DNA from: an uncultured Bacteroides sp.
Lineage (GTDB): Bacteria > Bacteroidota > Bacteroidia > Bacteroidales > Bacteroidaceae
Reading direction: 5' to 3'
NCBI GenBank assembly: GCA_947074345.1
Contig: CAMTPH010000005.1
Location: 1-56,447 of the forward strand
DNA length: 56,447 bases
In this document: in pieces, positions 26,529-36,569 of the stretch
Position numbering within the stretch: the stretch's first letter is position 1
Layout of the letters: the number at the start of each line of letters is the position of its first letter
Notes under the pieces: model-generated
What the model was told of the DNA's origin: nothing
The model's input: only the letters and a program-made list of their open reading frames with translations
The model's database searches: none
Program-made: the position numbers and the translations under genes

Positions 26529-27104
26529 ATGGATTTATTGTTTGATAAAATAGCGAAAGAGTATGCGCTTTCTCCAACTCAAATCGAATTACTATTGGCC
26601 GAAATGAAGCTTGTTAGTTTTCGCAAAGGAGATTTTGTGGTACAAGAAGGTGAACGCAATGATTCTTTCTATCTTCTTAAGAGTGGGGTATGGCGCAGCT
26701 TTAGAATGAATGATGGCGAACAAATGACATTGTGGTTCGCTTCAATGGGCGAGTTTGTTTTTCCTATCTGGGGATATGCCTATGGAGAGCCATCGAAGAC
26801 TACTATTGAGGTCGAAGCAGACTGCGAGGCATTAATGGTTTCTAAAAAACGCATCAACGAGCTTTGTTCTACATCATTAGAAATGGCAAACATAATACGC
26901 ACCGTATTTGAGCATCATGCCTTTTGGGCAGAGAATTTTCTTCTCTTCTTTGCCGATCATGTTAGTGCAGAACAACAGTATTTAGCCATCATGCAAAAGA
27001 ATCCCGAAATATTGCAATTGGTTTCGCTAAAGAAGTTGGCATCTTATCTATTTGTAACTCCACAATCATTGAGTCGTATACGCGCTTCATTAAAAAAGAA
27101 ATAA
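26529..27104 (+). CDS. Crp/Fnr-family transcriptional regulator
   Basis: 191 residues with an N-terminal cyclic-nucleotide-binding-type beta-roll (about 15-110; RKGDFVVQEGERNDSFYLLKSG) and a compact C-terminal helix-turn-helix (LASYLFVTPQSLSRIR). It lacks the N-terminal cysteine cluster of oxygen-sensing FNR, so it is not an Fe-S sensor of that type; the effector is unknown. Its place between the hydrogenase maturation operon and the peroxide module suggests redox or oxygen-linked control, which is inference. The promoter element four bases before the ATG supports this start. Confidence 0.88.
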   Translation: MDLLFDKIAKEYALSPTQIELLLAEMKLVSFRKGDFVVQEGERNDSFYLLKSGVWRSFRMNDGEQMTLWFASMGEFVFPIWGYAYGEPSKTTIEVEADCEALMVSKKRINELCSTSLEMANIIRTVFEHHAFWAENFLLFFADHVSAEQQYLAIMQKNPEILQLVSLKKLASYLFVTPQSLSRIRASLKKK

Positions 27105-27300
27105 GATAAGATTAGAACTACTCTTTTTTAGTTTTCGAAACCAACTATTTGGACATTGCTATAGATTATGAGATGATTGTTTGGTGATATCGTAGTAACA
27201 ATTTGATTTGTTTTTGCATAAAAGAGTTCTTTTAGAATGTCTATTATAAGCTAAAGTTATTGTTCTTTATGCTATATGCAGATCGATAATATGATACTGC

Positions 27301-27355
27301 AAAAGCAAAGCGGCTATCTAAACTTATTAAAGTTAGACAGCCGCTTTGCTTTTTT
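27301..27355. terminator. Bidirectional terminator between the crp-like gene and perR
   Basis: AAAAGCAAAGCGGCT and its complement form a long stem with one mismatch and one bulge, followed by T-rich sequence on both strands. Confidence 0.85.
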
Positions 27356-27374
27356 ATGTTATTTGCGCTAATGC

Positions 27375-27773
27375 TTATTTAGCTTTAGTCGTAATTTGAA
27401 TCTGAATATTGTCTATCTCTTCACCTTCGGGCAATTTCTCTAATATACGCTTTTTAATCAGCGCAGATAGAGTCTTGTCTTCAATGTCAATAAATTCATT
27501 GTTTGCAGTTTGAATATGATGGTGCTCATGAGGCGTGATGTCAAAGATTGTTTTTCCTTCTGTATTTACAAATTTATTCAACAATCCCGTTTCGCAAAAC
27601 GAATCCATAATACGATAAACTGTTGAAATAGTTACATCGGGATGCTCCTCTTTAATTCGAGCAATAATATCATCAATAGGGCAGTGACCAACTTCACGCA
27701 TAATCTCGTAGATTGCTCTACGTTGTGGAGTTGCTTTTAATCCTGCGGCTTTAATCTTTTCTCTAATTTCCAT
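27375..27773 (-). CDS. perR: Fur-family peroxide regulator (PerR-like)
   Basis: 132 residues: a winged-helix DNA-binding half (TPQRRAIYEIM, then TISTVYRIMDSF) and a metal-binding half with HEHHH and a later IEDK acidic region. Adjacent ahpC and ahpF identify it as the peroxide-sensing branch, in which His oxidation at the Fe site releases DNA. Both CxxC pairs of the structural zinc site found in Bacillus PerR are missing; only two isolated Cys occur. It follows ahpF by 63 bases and has its own promoter-like sequence matching that of ahpC. Confidence 0.88.
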   Translation of the reverse strand: MEIREKIKAAGLKATPQRRAIYEIMREVGHCPIDDIIARIKEEHPDVTISTVYRIMDSFCETGLLNKFVNTEGKTIFDITPHEHHHIQTANNEFIDIEDKTLSALIKKRILEKLPEGEEIDNIQIQITTKAK

Positions 27774-27791
27774 CTTATCATATAGTTATGA

Positions 27792-27801
27792 TGCAAAGTA
27801 A
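27792..27801 (-). promoter_or_regulatory. perR promoter, same motif as ahpC
   Basis: On the minus strand it reads TTACTTTGCA, the same ten bases as at ahpC. A TTTTGCAAATG motif lies about 15 bases further upstream (27815-27825). Confidence 0.5.
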
Positions 27802-27836
27802 ACAATAACAAGTGGCATTTGCAAAATAATTTCGTT

Positions 27837-29402
27837 TTAATTAACAGCCAGTTTGCCGCTAATTCTGTCCTCAAATGCCGATAAGGCTGCTTTTGCACCT
27901 TCGCCCATAGCAATGATAATTTGCTTATAAGGTACAGTACTAACATCGCCAGCTGCATATATGCCATTTGCGCTAGTGCGACATTTTTCATCTATCAATA
28001 TTTCGCCAATGGCATTGGTGTCAACCAACTCTTTGAATGGGGCACTATTGGCAGTAAGTCCAATCTGTACAAACACAGCCGATAAATCAATAATTCGCTC
28101 TTCGTTGGTTCCTCTGTCTTTTACTTTCAGAGAGTGCACTTTGTCACCATTGCCAAGTACTTCGGCTACTTGATGGAAAGTGATGATTTCGATGTTTGAT
28201 TTCTTGTTGGCTTGCTCCTGAAGAACTTTGTCTGCTTTGAGTGTATCCAAAAATTCAATAACAGTGACTTTCTTGCAGATACCGGCTAAGTCAATTGCTG
28301 CTTCGATACCCGAATTTCCGCCTCCTACTACTGCCACTTCTTTATCTTTATAGAATGGTCCATCGCAGTGAGGACAGAATGCTACCCCGCGACCAATATA
28401 TTCGGTTTCTCCAGTTACATTCAACCTTCTCCATCCGGCACCGGTTGCTATGATTATGGCAGGAGCAGAAAAACGTTCATTAGATTGAAGAGTCAATAGA
28501 TGACCGTTTGTCGCTTTTTCGATAGCATTAACCTTTCTATTCTCAAAAATAGAGATAGGGTAAGCTTCCATATGTTTGCGCAAATTACCTGCTAACTCAT
28601 TTCCGGTTGTATAGGTGTTGGATATTAAATTCTCAATGCCAACGGTTTCTTTCACTTGTCCGCCAACGCGATCAGCGATTACTGCAACATTCAATCCTTT
28701 TCTAGCAGAGTAAATAGCTGCCGATGCACCCGCTGGTCCTCCACCAACTACTATTACATCATACTCCTTGATGGATGTATCAATTGCAATATCTTCTGCA
28801 CCAAATTTCGATTCTAATTTTTCTATTAGTATGCCTAATGATGCCTTGCCTACATGTATTAATTCATCATTGCAATAAACCGATGGTACGGCTTGCACGC
28901 CCAATCTCTCGGCATCGGCTGTATAAATTGCACCATCAATAATTTCATGCTTTATATCTGGATTGATTAATGAAATTAAATTTAGTGCTTGTACAACCTC
29001 AGGACAGTTAGTACATGTTAGTGATATGAATGACTGGATAAGATGTTCGCCTTTTATAGCTTTGATTTTATCTTGTAAAAGCGTGTCTGGAATGTTTTTT
29101 CCTTTGCCATCAATATTTAGAATTGAGATGACGAGTGTAGAAAACTCATGTCCGGTAGGTACTGCTTTGAAAGTAAAAGGACTGATTACACTTCTTATAT
29201 TATCTCTGATATATAGTTTTAAAGAATCGCCAGCTTCTACTTCATAACCTATATGGGTAGAGCAAGCAGCTACATCACTAATAATATCTATTAGTTCTTG
29301 TCGAGAAGGATGGCTGGTAGCCACTTCGGCTACCAGCGTATAATCTCCCTCCAATGTAGAAAAAACACTATTTAATTGTTCGCTAATTGCTTTATCTAAC
29401 AT
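27837..29402 (-). CDS. ahpF: Alkyl hydroperoxide reductase subunit F
   Basis: 521 residues, full length. The N-terminal double-thioredoxin domain (1-200) has CTNC, and the C-terminal thioredoxin-reductase-like part has a GGGPAG FAD-binding motif near 220, the catalytic CPHC pair near 345, and GGGNSG for NAD(P)H binding. It reduces AhpC with NADH electrons. It follows ahpC by 29 bases in the same operon. Confidence 0.97.
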   Translation of the reverse strand: MLDKAISEQLNSVFSTLEGDYTLVAEVATSHPSRQELIDIISDVAACSTHIGYEVEAGDSLKLYIRDNIRSVISPFTFKAVPTGHEFSTLVISILNIDGKGKNIPDTLLQDKIKAIKGEHLIQSFISLTCTNCPEVVQALNLISLINPDIKHEIIDGAIYTADAERLGVQAVPSVYCNDELIHVGKASLGILIEKLESKFGAEDIAIDTSIKEYDVIVVGGGPAGASAAIYSARKGLNVAVIADRVGGQVKETVGIENLISNTYTTGNELAGNLRKHMEAYPISIFENRKVNAIEKATNGHLLTLQSNERFSAPAIIIATGAGWRRLNVTGETEYIGRGVAFCPHCDGPFYKDKEVAVVGGGNSGIEAAIDLAGICKKVTVIEFLDTLKADKVLQEQANKKSNIEIITFHQVAEVLGNGDKVHSLKVKDRGTNEERIIDLSAVFVQIGLTANSAPFKELVDTNAIGEILIDEKCRTSANGIYAAGDVSTVPYKQIIIAMGEGAKAALSAFEDRISGKLAVN

Positions 29403-29431
29403 GGTTTTCGGATTTAGATTTATAATTTTAA

Positions 29432-29995
29432 TTAGATAGCACCCACTAGGTCAAGACTTGGTTTCAAAGTCTCTTTTCCTGGTTGCCATTTTGCAGGACA
29501 AACTTGATCGCCATGTGCAGCTACAAATTGAAGTGCTTGCAATCTGCGGAATAATTCATCAGCATTACGACCAATATTTCCACTTACTACTTCGTAAGCA
29601 ACAATCTTGCCTTCTGGGTTAATGATGAATGTTCCTCTTTCAGATAAACCAACTTCCTCAATCATCACATCGAAGCCGCGAGCCAAAACTGCAGTTGGAT
29701 CTGCTAACATAGGATATTCGATCTTTTTGATTGTTGCAGAAGCATCATGCCATGCTTTGTGCACAAAATGGGTGTCGCAAGAAACTGAATATATTTCGCA
29801 ACCTGCTGCTTGAAATTCAGGATATTTATTTGCTAAATCTTCTAGTTCAGTAGGACATACAAATGTAAAATCTGCTGGGTAAAAGAAGAATACTGACCAC
29901 TTGCCTAAAACATCGCTTTTTTCGATTGTTTTGAACTCTCCATTGTGAAATGATTGAACTTTAAAATCTACGATTTCTTTTCCGATTTGTGACAT
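29432..29995 (-). CDS. ahpC: Alkyl hydroperoxide reductase subunit C (peroxiredoxin)
   Basis: 187 residues of the typical 2-Cys peroxiredoxin family: peroxidatic Cys in FTFVCPTE near 50 and resolving Cys in HGDQVCPAKW near 168. It removes H2O2 and organic peroxides in the cytoplasm, with AhpF as reductant. It is the first gene of ahpC-ahpF-perR, with a promoter and a strong palindrome upstream suited to PerR control. Confidence 0.97.
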   Translation of the reverse strand: MSQIGKEIVDFKVQSFHNGEFKTIEKSDVLGKWSVFFFYPADFTFVCPTELEDLANKYPEFQAAGCEIYSVSCDTHFVHKAWHDASATIKKIEYPMLADPTAVLARGFDVMIEEVGLSERGTFIINPEGKIVAYEVVSGNIGRNADELFRRLQALQFVAAHGDQVCPAKWQPGKETLKPSLDLVGAI

Positions 29996-30076
29996 AACGT
30001 TTGAATTATTAAATTATACTTATTTGTTTAATACGAACTAATAACAAAACCAATAATAGTTTTGTTGTTGTGTTTG

Positions 30077-30084
30077 CAAAGTAA
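30077..30084 (-). promoter_or_regulatory. ahpC promoter element
   Basis: On the minus strand it reads TTACTTTG, one base short of the TAnnTTTG consensus (TACTTTG). The predicted leader is about 75 bases. Confidence 0.5.
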
Positions 30085-30100
30085 ATACAATTAATTTGTA

Positions 30101-30119
30101 AATGCAAATGGTTTGCATT
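30101..30119. promoter_or_regulatory. Candidate PerR operator upstream of ahpC
   Basis: AATGCAAATGGTTTGCATT is a perfect 8-bp-arm palindrome with a 3-base centre, about 20 bases upstream of the ahpC -7 element. A further TTTGCAT half-site lies near 30140. Confidence 0.55.
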
Positions 30120-30210
30120 AAAAGATTTTTGTTTTACTTTTATTTGCATGTTAAGTTGTTGATTAATAAGTGGTAAGTATTTTGTTTTAATTGTGTGGTT
30201 ATTTGAAAAT

Positions 30211-30245
30211 AAAAAGCCCAGCTAACATTATTATATTAGCTGGGC
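30211..30245 (-). terminator. Terminator after the lipocalin-like lipoprotein
   Basis: GCCCAGCTAA and TTAGCTGGGC are perfect arms with a 10-base loop; the minus strand continues with TTTTT. It lies 29 bases past the stop. Confidence 0.85.
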
Positions 30246-30274
30246 AATAATTAAGTATAATATTTATATCTTAC

Positions 30275-30871
30275 TTATAGCTCTTTTTTGTAAGTAACAC
30301 CAGTACCTTGCATATGAAGTGTTAGTTCTCCATCTACTTTTTTGATTGTAGCTGTATCTGAAAAAGCAAATGTCTCGCCAGTTCCAATACTTTCACCGTG
30401 TAGGATGATTTGATTTGCGTTTTCTGTTAACTCCCAAGATTTAAAAAGAAGTGTTGCCATTCTTATAGATGATGCTTTACCGTTTATGTCTATTTCGACA
30501 CCCATTACTTCTTTTGGATCAATAGGATCAGGCATAACCCAGCTGCCTACCGCATTTGCATATGTTGCATCACCAATGATTAGGTTTGCTACATTGCTTT
30601 CTTTTGTTTTATGGTAAACTACTTCTACCGCATTACCAATTAGTAAATTTGCATTTTGTACGTTTGTAGAGTCATCAATAACAAACCAGATTGTATCTGC
30701 AGGGATAATTTGACAAACTTGCAAAGCGTGCATAGATGTTCCTGGACCAACTAATCCGTAAACTGTGTCTTTTTTGCATACGTTTTCTTCTTTAGATGTT
30801 TTATTATTTGCACACGCTCCAAATAGAAGTGAACATGCACAAATCATAGTAATAATAAATGAATGTTTCAT
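30275..30871 (-). CDS. Lipoprotein with lipocalin-like C-terminal domain
   Basis: 198 residues. The signal peptide has a lipobox ending in Cys20 (LFGAC), followed by NNK, so an outer-membrane lipoprotein is likely. Residues about 25-100 are beta-rich with no motif I recognise. Residues about 110-198 (GSWVMPDP... with alternating strands) resemble the small lipocalin-like domains of Bacteroidetes lipoproteins. Function unknown. It is monocistronic with its own terminator; no good TAnnTTTG element was found upstream. Confidence 0.75.
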   Translation of the reverse strand: MKHSFIITMICACSLLFGACANNKTSKEENVCKKDTVYGLVGPGTSMHALQVCQIIPADTIWFVIDDSTNVQNANLLIGNAVEVVYHKTKESNVANLIIGDATYANAVGSWVMPDPIDPKEVMGVEIDINGKASSIRMATLLFKSWELTENANQIILHGESIGTGETFAFSDTATIKKVDGELTLHMQGTGVTYKKEL

Positions 30872-30977
30872 AAACTATATTTGTTTAAAATTAATAAATA
30901 TTATACGAATATAATACATAATTAGCTGCCCGTTAGTATATTTCCTCGATAATTATCAATATCTTTTTATTTTTTTC

Positions 30978-30985
30978 TATTTTTG
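30978..30985 (+). promoter_or_regulatory. Promoter element (TATTTTTG) of dxs-trkA-trkH
   Basis: A TAnnTTTG match 25 bases upstream of the dxs ATG. Confidence 0.6.
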
Positions 30986-31010
30986 CGTGATAAATAGGTA
31001 ATATAAAAAC

Positions 31011-32915
31011 ATGGAAACTGAATCCATAAACAATTTGTTAAATTCAATAAATACCCCTGATGACCTGAAGAAAGTTGATGTTGAACAGCTTCCTCAGGTG
31101 TGTGATGAGTTACGACAGGCTATTATTAAAGAACTTTCTACTAATCCTGGTCACTTTGCGGCAAGTTTGGGTGTTGTTGAACTGACTGTAGCACTTCATT
31201 ATGTATTAAATACACCATACGATCGTATTGTCTGGGATGTTGGACATCAAGCATACGGTCATAAAATGCTTACTGGACGTAGAGAATTATTTCACACAAA
31301 TCGAAAATTTAAAGGCATTCGTCCTTTTCCCTCTCCAGAAGAAAGCGAATATGATAACTTTACTGTTGGTCATGCATCAAATTCTATATCCGCAGCTTTA
31401 GGTATGGCTGTTGCATCTCGTGCTAAAGGTGAATTGGATAGACATGTCGTTGCTGTAATTGGTGATGGAGCGATGAGTGGTGGTTTGGCATTCGAAGGAT
31501 TAAATAATGCCTCTTCTACTCCTAATAATCTTCTTATCATTTTAAATGATAATGATATGGCTATCGATAGAAGTGTTGGAGGTATGAAAAATTATCTTTT
31601 AAACTTGACAACTACCAATAGCTATAACCAACTTCGTTTTCGTGCTTCAAGGCTTTTACTTAAAATGGGTGTTTTAAACGAAGAACGCAAAAAGGCTTTG
31701 ATTCGTTTAGGTAATAGTTTAAAATCGCTTGTTGCTCAACAACAAAATATATTTGAAGGAATGAATATTCGTTACTTTGGTCCGATTGATGGGCACGATG
31801 TAAAGAATATAGCTAGGGTGTTGCACGATATTAAAGATATGCAAGGTCCTAAAGTACTTCATTTGCATACCGTAAAAGGCAAAGGTTTTGAACCGGCTGA
31901 GAAGCATCCTGGCATTTGGCATGCTCCTGGTTGCTTTAATCCAGAAACTGGCGAAAGAAAGATTAGTAATAATGAAGGGGTTCCTCCTTTATATCAAGAT
32001 GTTTTTGGACATACGCTTGTTGAACTTGCAGAAAAGAATCCTAAAATAGTTGGTGTGACTCCAGCTATGCCTAGCGGCTGTTCTATGACCTATATGATGA
32101 AGGAAATGCCCGATAGAGCTTTCGATGTAGGTATAGCTGAAGGACATGCAGTTACTTTCTCTGGCGGATTGGCTGAAGAAGGAATGATTCCGTTTTGTAA
32201 TATCTATTCTTCTTTTATGCAACGCGCTTATGATAATGTAATTCATGATGTAGCGATACAAAAACTACCTGTAGTATTCTGTTTAGATCGTTCAGGATTA
32301 GTCGGAGAAGATGGACCGACACATCATGGCGCTTTTGATTTAGCATATATGCGTCCTATACCAAATATGACTATTTCTTCGCCTCTCAACGAACATGAAT
32401 TGAGAAAGCTAATGTATACAGCTCAACTTCCAGGGAATGGTCCTTTTGTAATTAGATATCCTCGAGGAAGAGGTGAACTAGTTGATTGGGAATGTCCTCT
32501 TGAAGAAATTCCATTAGGTAAAGGTCGGTGCTTGAAAGAAGGTGTCGATACTGCATTTGTAACGATAGGACCTATCGGTAATATTGCGTCTAAAGCTATA
32601 TTACGTGCTGAAAAAGAGAATCCTCTTTTGAATATTGCTCATTATGATTTACGCTTCTTGAAACCTCTCGATGAGGAAATGCTACACTCTATAGGACAGA
32701 ACTTTAAACGTGTTATAACTGTTGAAGATGGTATATTGGCTGGTGGTATGGGTAGCGCTATTCTTGAGTTTATGTCAAAAAATAGATATAATCTGCAAAT
32801 AGATCGTATTGGTATAGATGATAAATTCGTGGAACATGGTTCTGTTGCTGAATTATATCATCTGTGTGGAATGGATGAAGAAGGTATTTACAATGTTATC
32901 AACAATCATAAATAA
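31011..32915 (+). CDS. dxs: 1-deoxy-D-xylulose-5-phosphate synthase
   Basis: 634 residues. The thiamine diphosphate motif starts GDGAMSGG near 151 and ends at NDND near 181; the second domain has [15 protein letters not shown] near 425, characteristic of DXS. It condenses pyruvate and glyceraldehyde 3-phosphate in the first step of the MEP isoprenoid pathway in the cytoplasm. Isoprenoids are needed for menaquinone, the likely acceptor of the hydrogenase. Its stop codon is directly followed by the trkA ATG. Confidence 0.97.
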   Translation: METESINNLLNSINTPDDLKKVDVEQLPQVCDELRQAIIKELSTNPGHFAASLGVVELTVALHYVLNTPYDRIVWDVGHQAYGHKMLTGRRELFHTNRKFKGIRPFPSPEESEYDNFTVGHASNSISAALGMAVASRAKGELDRHVVAVIGDGAMSGGLAFEGLNNASSTPNNLLIILNDNDMAIDRSVGGMKNYLLNLTTTNSYNQLRFRASRLLLKMGVLNEERKKALIRLGNSLKSLVAQQQNIFEGMNIRYFGPIDGHDVKNIARVLHDIKDMQGPKVLHLHTVKGKGFEPAEKHPGIWHAPGCFNPETGERKISNNEGVPPLYQDVFGHTLVELAEKNPKIVGVTPAMPSGCSMTYMMKEMPDRAFDVGIAEGHAVTFSGGLAEEGMIPFCNIYSSFMQRAYDNVIHDVAIQKLPVVFCLDRSGLVGEDGPTHHGAFDLAYMRPIPNMTISSPLNEHELRKLMYTAQLPGNGPFVIRYPRGRGELVDWECPLEEIPLGKGRCLKEGVDTAFVTIGPIGNIASKAILRAEKENPLLNIAHYDLRFLKPLDEEMLHSIGQNFKRVITVEDGILAGGMGSAILEFMSKNRYNLQIDRIGIDDKFVEHGSVAELYHLCGMDEEGIYNVINNHK

Positions 32916-34256
32916 ATGAAGATAATCATCGCTGGTGCCGGTAATGTGGGCACGCATCTTGCTAAATTGCTTTCACGCGAGAAACAAGATATCATATTGA
33001 TGGATGACGACGAAGAGAAACTCGTTACTCTTAGCAATAATTTTGATTTAATGACTGTTGTGGCTTCACCTTCATCAATTTCTGGATTAAAAGAAGCTGG
33101 TGTTAAAGAGGCTGACTTATTTATCGCTGTTACTCCCGATGAAAGTCGTAATATGACTGCATGCATGTTGGCTACCAATTTGGGTGCTAAAAAAACTGTT
33201 GCACGTATAGATAACTATGAATATCTTCTACCTAAAAATAAAGAGTTCTTTAAAACACTTGGAGTAGATTCGTTGATCTATCCGGAAATGCTCGCAGCCA
33301 AAGAAATTGTATCTTCAATGAAGATGAGCTGGGTGCGTCAATGGTGGGAGTTTTGTGGAGGTGCTTTGATCTTGATAGGTACAAAGATGCGTGAAAAAGC
33401 AGAAATTCTTAATATCCCTCTTTCAGAACTTAGTGGAGAGAATAAACCTTATCATGTTGTAGCGATTAAACGTGATACTAAAACGATTATACCACGTGGT
33501 GATGACACTATCAAACTTAATGATATTGTTTACTTTACAACAACGCGCAAATACATTCCTCTTATAAGAAAAATCGCAGGTAAAGAAGATTATGCTGATG
33601 TTCGTAATGTGGTGATTATGGGCGGAAGCCGTATCGCTGTTCGTACAGCTCAGTATGTGCCAGATTATATGCAAGTGAAAATTATAGAAAATAGTTTGAG
33701 CCGTTGCAATCGCTTGACTGAACTTCTTGATGATAAAGTGATGATAATAAATGGTGATGGACGTGATATGGACTTGCTGTTGGAGGAAGGTCTAAGAAGT
33801 ACTGAAGCATTTGTTGCATTAACAGGCAACTCTGAAACAAATATTTTAGCTTGTCTTGCTGCTAAACGAATGGGTGTTGATAAGACTGTTGCAGAAGTTG
33901 AAAATATAGACTACATCAGTATGGCTGAAAGTTTGGATATTGGTACGGTAATCAATAAAAAGATGATTGCTGCAAGTCATATATACCAAATGATGTTGGA
34001 TGCAGATGTTAGCAATGTGAAATGCTTGACATTTGCTAATGCTGATGTTGCTGAATTTACAGCAAAGCCAGGATCTAAGATAACAAAGCACCTAATTAAA
34101 GAATCAGGATTACCTAAAGGTGTTACAATTGGTGGTATGATACGCAACGGTGAAGGCATATTAGTTACTGGTGATACACTGATTCAACCTGGTGACCATA
34201 TTGTTGTATTCTGTTTAGGAATGATGATTAAGAAAGTAGAGAAATACTTTAATTAA
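32916..34256 (+). CDS. trkA: Trk potassium uptake regulatory protein TrkA
   Basis: 446 residues made of two RCK halves: GAGNVGTHLA near residue 6 and the degenerate GGSRIAVRTA near 232, each a Rossmann NAD-binding fold followed by a TrkA-C domain. It is the cytoplasmic gating ring of the TrkH channel and responds to NAD(H) or ATP. It begins on the base after the dxs stop, and trkH begins on the base after its own, so all three are translationally linked. Confidence 0.96.
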   Translation: MKIIIAGAGNVGTHLAKLLSREKQDIILMDDDEEKLVTLSNNFDLMTVVASPSSISGLKEAGVKEADLFIAVTPDESRNMTACMLATNLGAKKTVARIDNYEYLLPKNKEFFKTLGVDSLIYPEMLAAKEIVSSMKMSWVRQWWEFCGGALILIGTKMREKAEILNIPLSELSGENKPYHVVAIKRDTKTIIPRGDDTIKLNDIVYFTTTRKYIPLIRKIAGKEDYADVRNVVIMGGSRIAVRTAQYVPDYMQVKIIENSLSRCNRLTELLDDKVMIINGDGRDMDLLLEEGLRSTEAFVALTGNSETNILACLAAKRMGVDKTVAEVENIDYISMAESLDIGTVINKKMIAASHIYQMMLDADVSNVKCLTFANADVAEFTAKPGSKITKHLIKESGLPKGVTIGGMIRNGEGILVTGDTLIQPGDHIVVFCLGMMIKKVEKYFN

Positions 34257-35708
34257 ATGATTAATTCAAAAATGATATATCGCATCATTGGGTTTCTATT
34301 ATTAATAGAAGCTGTAATGTTGTTTTGCTGCTCTGGTGTTTCTCTCTTTTATGAAGGTGATGATCTACTAAGTTTCTTGTATTCATCAGGAATTTGTATT
34401 TGTGTTGGCTTGCTTTTACTATTTATAGGTAAGGGCGCAGAAAGATATTTGGGGCGTAGAGATGGATATGTCATTGTAACTGTTGCATGGCTAGCTTTTT
34501 CATTGTTTGGAATGCTTCCTTTTTATTTAAGTGGTTATATACCGACTATTACAGATGCCTTCTTTGAAACAATGTCTGGTTTTAGTAGTACAGGTGCCTC
34601 TATTTTAGATGATATAGAACGACTGCCTCATGGCTTACTTTTTTGGAGAAGTATGACTCAGTGGATAGGTGGTTTGGGTATTGTCTTTTTCACAATTGCA
34701 GTGTTGCCTATATTTGGTGTAAGTGGCATACAGGTATTTGCCGCTGAAGCAAGTGCTATGGCACATGATAAAGTGCATCCTCGAATCGGAATTACTGCAA
34801 AGTGGATTTGGGGTGTGTATTCAGGTATGACCGGCGCATTGATAGTATTGTTGTATTTCGGTGGCATGGATATCTTTGACTGTGTATGCCATGCATTTAC
34901 TACAACAGGTACGGGAGGCTTCTCTACCAAACAAGACAGTATAGCATACTTTAATTCACCCTATATTGAATATGTAATAACTATTTTCATGTTCTTTTCT
35001 GGGACCAACTTTACGTTGTTGTTATTGCTATTCACAGGTCGATTTAAAAAGTTTTTCGGCAACATAGAACTTAAATGGTATTTTGTATCAGTCGCATTGA
35101 TTACTATAGGTATAGCTGTTGGCTTATATGCAACTACTCCTATGGATAGTGAAGAGGCTTTTAGAAAATCTATATTTCAAGTAGTATCTTTGCATACCTC
35201 TACAGGATTTGCGACTGCCGATTATATGACATGGGCTTCAGTTTTATGGGGTATATTAGCTGTAGTAATGCTTATGGGAGCTTGTGCTGGTAGTACTACA
35301 GGTGGTATAAAATGTATACGCTTACTAATTCTTGCTAAGATATCTCGTAATGAATTCACTCACATTACACATCCAAATGCGGTTCTTCCTGTTCGTGTTA
35401 ACAAGCAAGTTATTTCACCCTCATTGCGTTCAACAATTCTAGCTTTTACATTTCTATATGCTATAATTATAATATTTAGTACCTTAACCATGATGGGATT
35501 GGGAATGGGGATGGTTGAATCTTTAGGTTGTGCTATTTCTAGTTTAGGTAATATGGGCCCTGGTTTAGGTGAATTTGGTCCATCGCATTCATGGAGTGCA
35601 GTACCAACATTTGCAAAATGGATATTATCTTTTTTAATGTTATTGGGACGTTTAGAAATCTTTACAGTACTACTTCTTTTTACTTCTAATTTTTGGAAGA
35701 AGAATTAA
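34257..35708 (+). CDS. trkH: Trk potassium transporter membrane subunit TrkH
   Basis: 483 residues with repeated M1-P-M2 units. Four selectivity-filter loops are visible: FSSTGAS, TTTGTGGFS, HTSTGFA and LGNMGPG, one per repeat with the central Gly retained. It takes up K+ through the inner membrane under TrkA control. It is the third gene of dxs-trkA-trkH, with zero bases between neighbours. Confidence 0.96.
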   Translation: MINSKMIYRIIGFLLLIEAVMLFCCSGVSLFYEGDDLLSFLYSSGICICVGLLLLFIGKGAERYLGRRDGYVIVTVAWLAFSLFGMLPFYLSGYIPTITDAFFETMSGFSSTGASILDDIERLPHGLLFWRSMTQWIGGLGIVFFTIAVLPIFGVSGIQVFAAEASAMAHDKVHPRIGITAKWIWGVYSGMTGALIVLLYFGGMDIFDCVCHAFTTTGTGGFSTKQDSIAYFNSPYIEYVITIFMFFSGTNFTLLLLLFTGRFKKFFGNIELKWYFVSVALITIGIAVGLYATTPMDSEEAFRKSIFQVVSLHTSTGFATADYMTWASVLWGILAVVMLMGACAGSTTGGIKCIRLLILAKISRNEFTHITHPNAVLPVRVNKQVISPSLRSTILAFTFLYAIIIIFSTLTMMGLGMGMVESLGCAISSLGNMGPGLGEFGPSHSWSAVPTFAKWILSFLMLLGRLEIFTVLLLFTSNFWKKN

Positions 35709-35729
35709 CTATTTATCTCATTATAGCAA

Positions 35730-35773
35730 TATAATACTTTAATATTAGCTAGTAGCAGTGTTAAAGTATTATA
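35730..35773 (+). terminator. Terminator candidate after trkH
   Basis: TATAATACTTTAA and TTAAAGTATTATA are perfect 13-bp arms with an 18-base loop; the T run is weak. Confidence 0.55.
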
Positions 35774-35869
35774 CTCTTATACTATATGATTTAAACTTGG
35801 TATTATGTTAAAAGCATGGGTTTGGCAAAAAAAACATTTAAATAATATACTGATAATTAAATAATTAAT

Positions 35870-35877
35870 TATATTTG
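35870..35877 (+). promoter_or_regulatory. Promoter element (TATATTTG) of the small lipoprotein gene
   Basis: A TAnnTTTG match about 147 bases before the ATG at 36024. Confidence 0.55.
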
Positions 35878-36023
35878 TGTATTGAACGTGTTGTACTTAA
35901 AAGAGCTTTAACTAATACTATTTCCCCTCATATCTATATTATTAGCTCTTCTTTCTAGGGTTTGATTTCAATAAGTTGAAATCTTTAATTCATTTAGTGG
36001 TATTATCTTTAATAACCAGTACT

Positions 36024-36416
36024 ATGAATAGGAGAACTGTTTTTATATTTCTTATTTCCTTCATATCAATATTCAGTTTGTATGGATGTCGGAAAGCTGT
36101 GTTTAATAATCCCGAATCAATAGCATCTTATGTTGTTGAGTCCCTTTTATCAGGCAATTATGATAATCTAAAAAAATATGCAATAGATGATGTTTCTAGA
36201 AACTTAGATAGCGCAACTGCATCTGCTATATTTGAGAAAATAAGCATCTTTAAAAATATGTATATTGAAAACCTATATGTTACTGAGCAGTCGTATGATG
36301 GAACAATCAAGAATGTAAATTTTGTTATGCGAAACAACCAAAGGAAATCAATAATTTGTATAACAATGGTAGATGATGATGGGCAGTGGCTCTATTCCAA
36401 TATACAATGCAAATGA
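36024..36416 (+). CDS. Small lipoprotein of unknown function
   Basis: 130 residues from the preferred ATG at 36024 (MNRRTVFIFLIS). The ORF track start at 35976 adds 16 residues before the signal peptide. A hydrophobic helix ends in the lipobox SLYGC. The mature part begins with NPESIASYVVESL, has SGNYDNLKKYA, and ends with paired strands and DDDGQWLYSNI. This resembles small NTF2-like or DUF4878-type lipoproteins, but I cannot assign it. It precedes the pectin esterase gene, which has its own promoter. Confidence 0.65.
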   Translation: MNRRTVFIFLISFISIFSLYGCRKAVFNNPESIASYVVESLLSGNYDNLKKYAIDDVSRNLDSATASAIFEKISIFKNMYIENLYVTEQSYDGTIKNVNFVMRNNQRKSIICITMVDDDGQWLYSNIQCK

Positions 36417-36534
36417 TCTTATTCTTTCTCCTTTTAGACCATATATTATCAATAGAATCTAATTTTAGTATTAAGCAATACAATTATTCCACCTAATGAA
36501 ACGGAATTTATACGCTTTTCTTTATATTTCTTAA

Positions 36535-36542
36535 TAAATTTG
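36535..36542 (+). promoter_or_regulatory. Promoter element (TAAATTTG) of the pectin esterase gene
   Basis: A TAnnTTTG match 27 bases before the ATG at 36570. It covers the ORF-track start at 36540, which supports the later start. Confidence 0.6.
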
Positions 36543-36569
36543 CAACAATCAATTAAGTTGCAAGAGATT

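Larger units (their letters stand above)
35709..36023 (+). other. 315-bp intergenic region with terminator, promoter and long leader
   Basis: It contains a terminator-like hairpin at 35730-35773, a TATATTTG promoter element at 35870-35877, then a leader of about 140 bases. In the leader, AAGAGCTTTA and TTATTAGCTCTT can partly pair around a pyrimidine-rich loop. No open reading frame with coding character is seen. Confidence 0.55.

Noticed and set aside
26529-27104. Oxygen-sensing FNR
   Set aside because: The N-terminal cysteine cluster for a [4Fe-4S] centre is missing.
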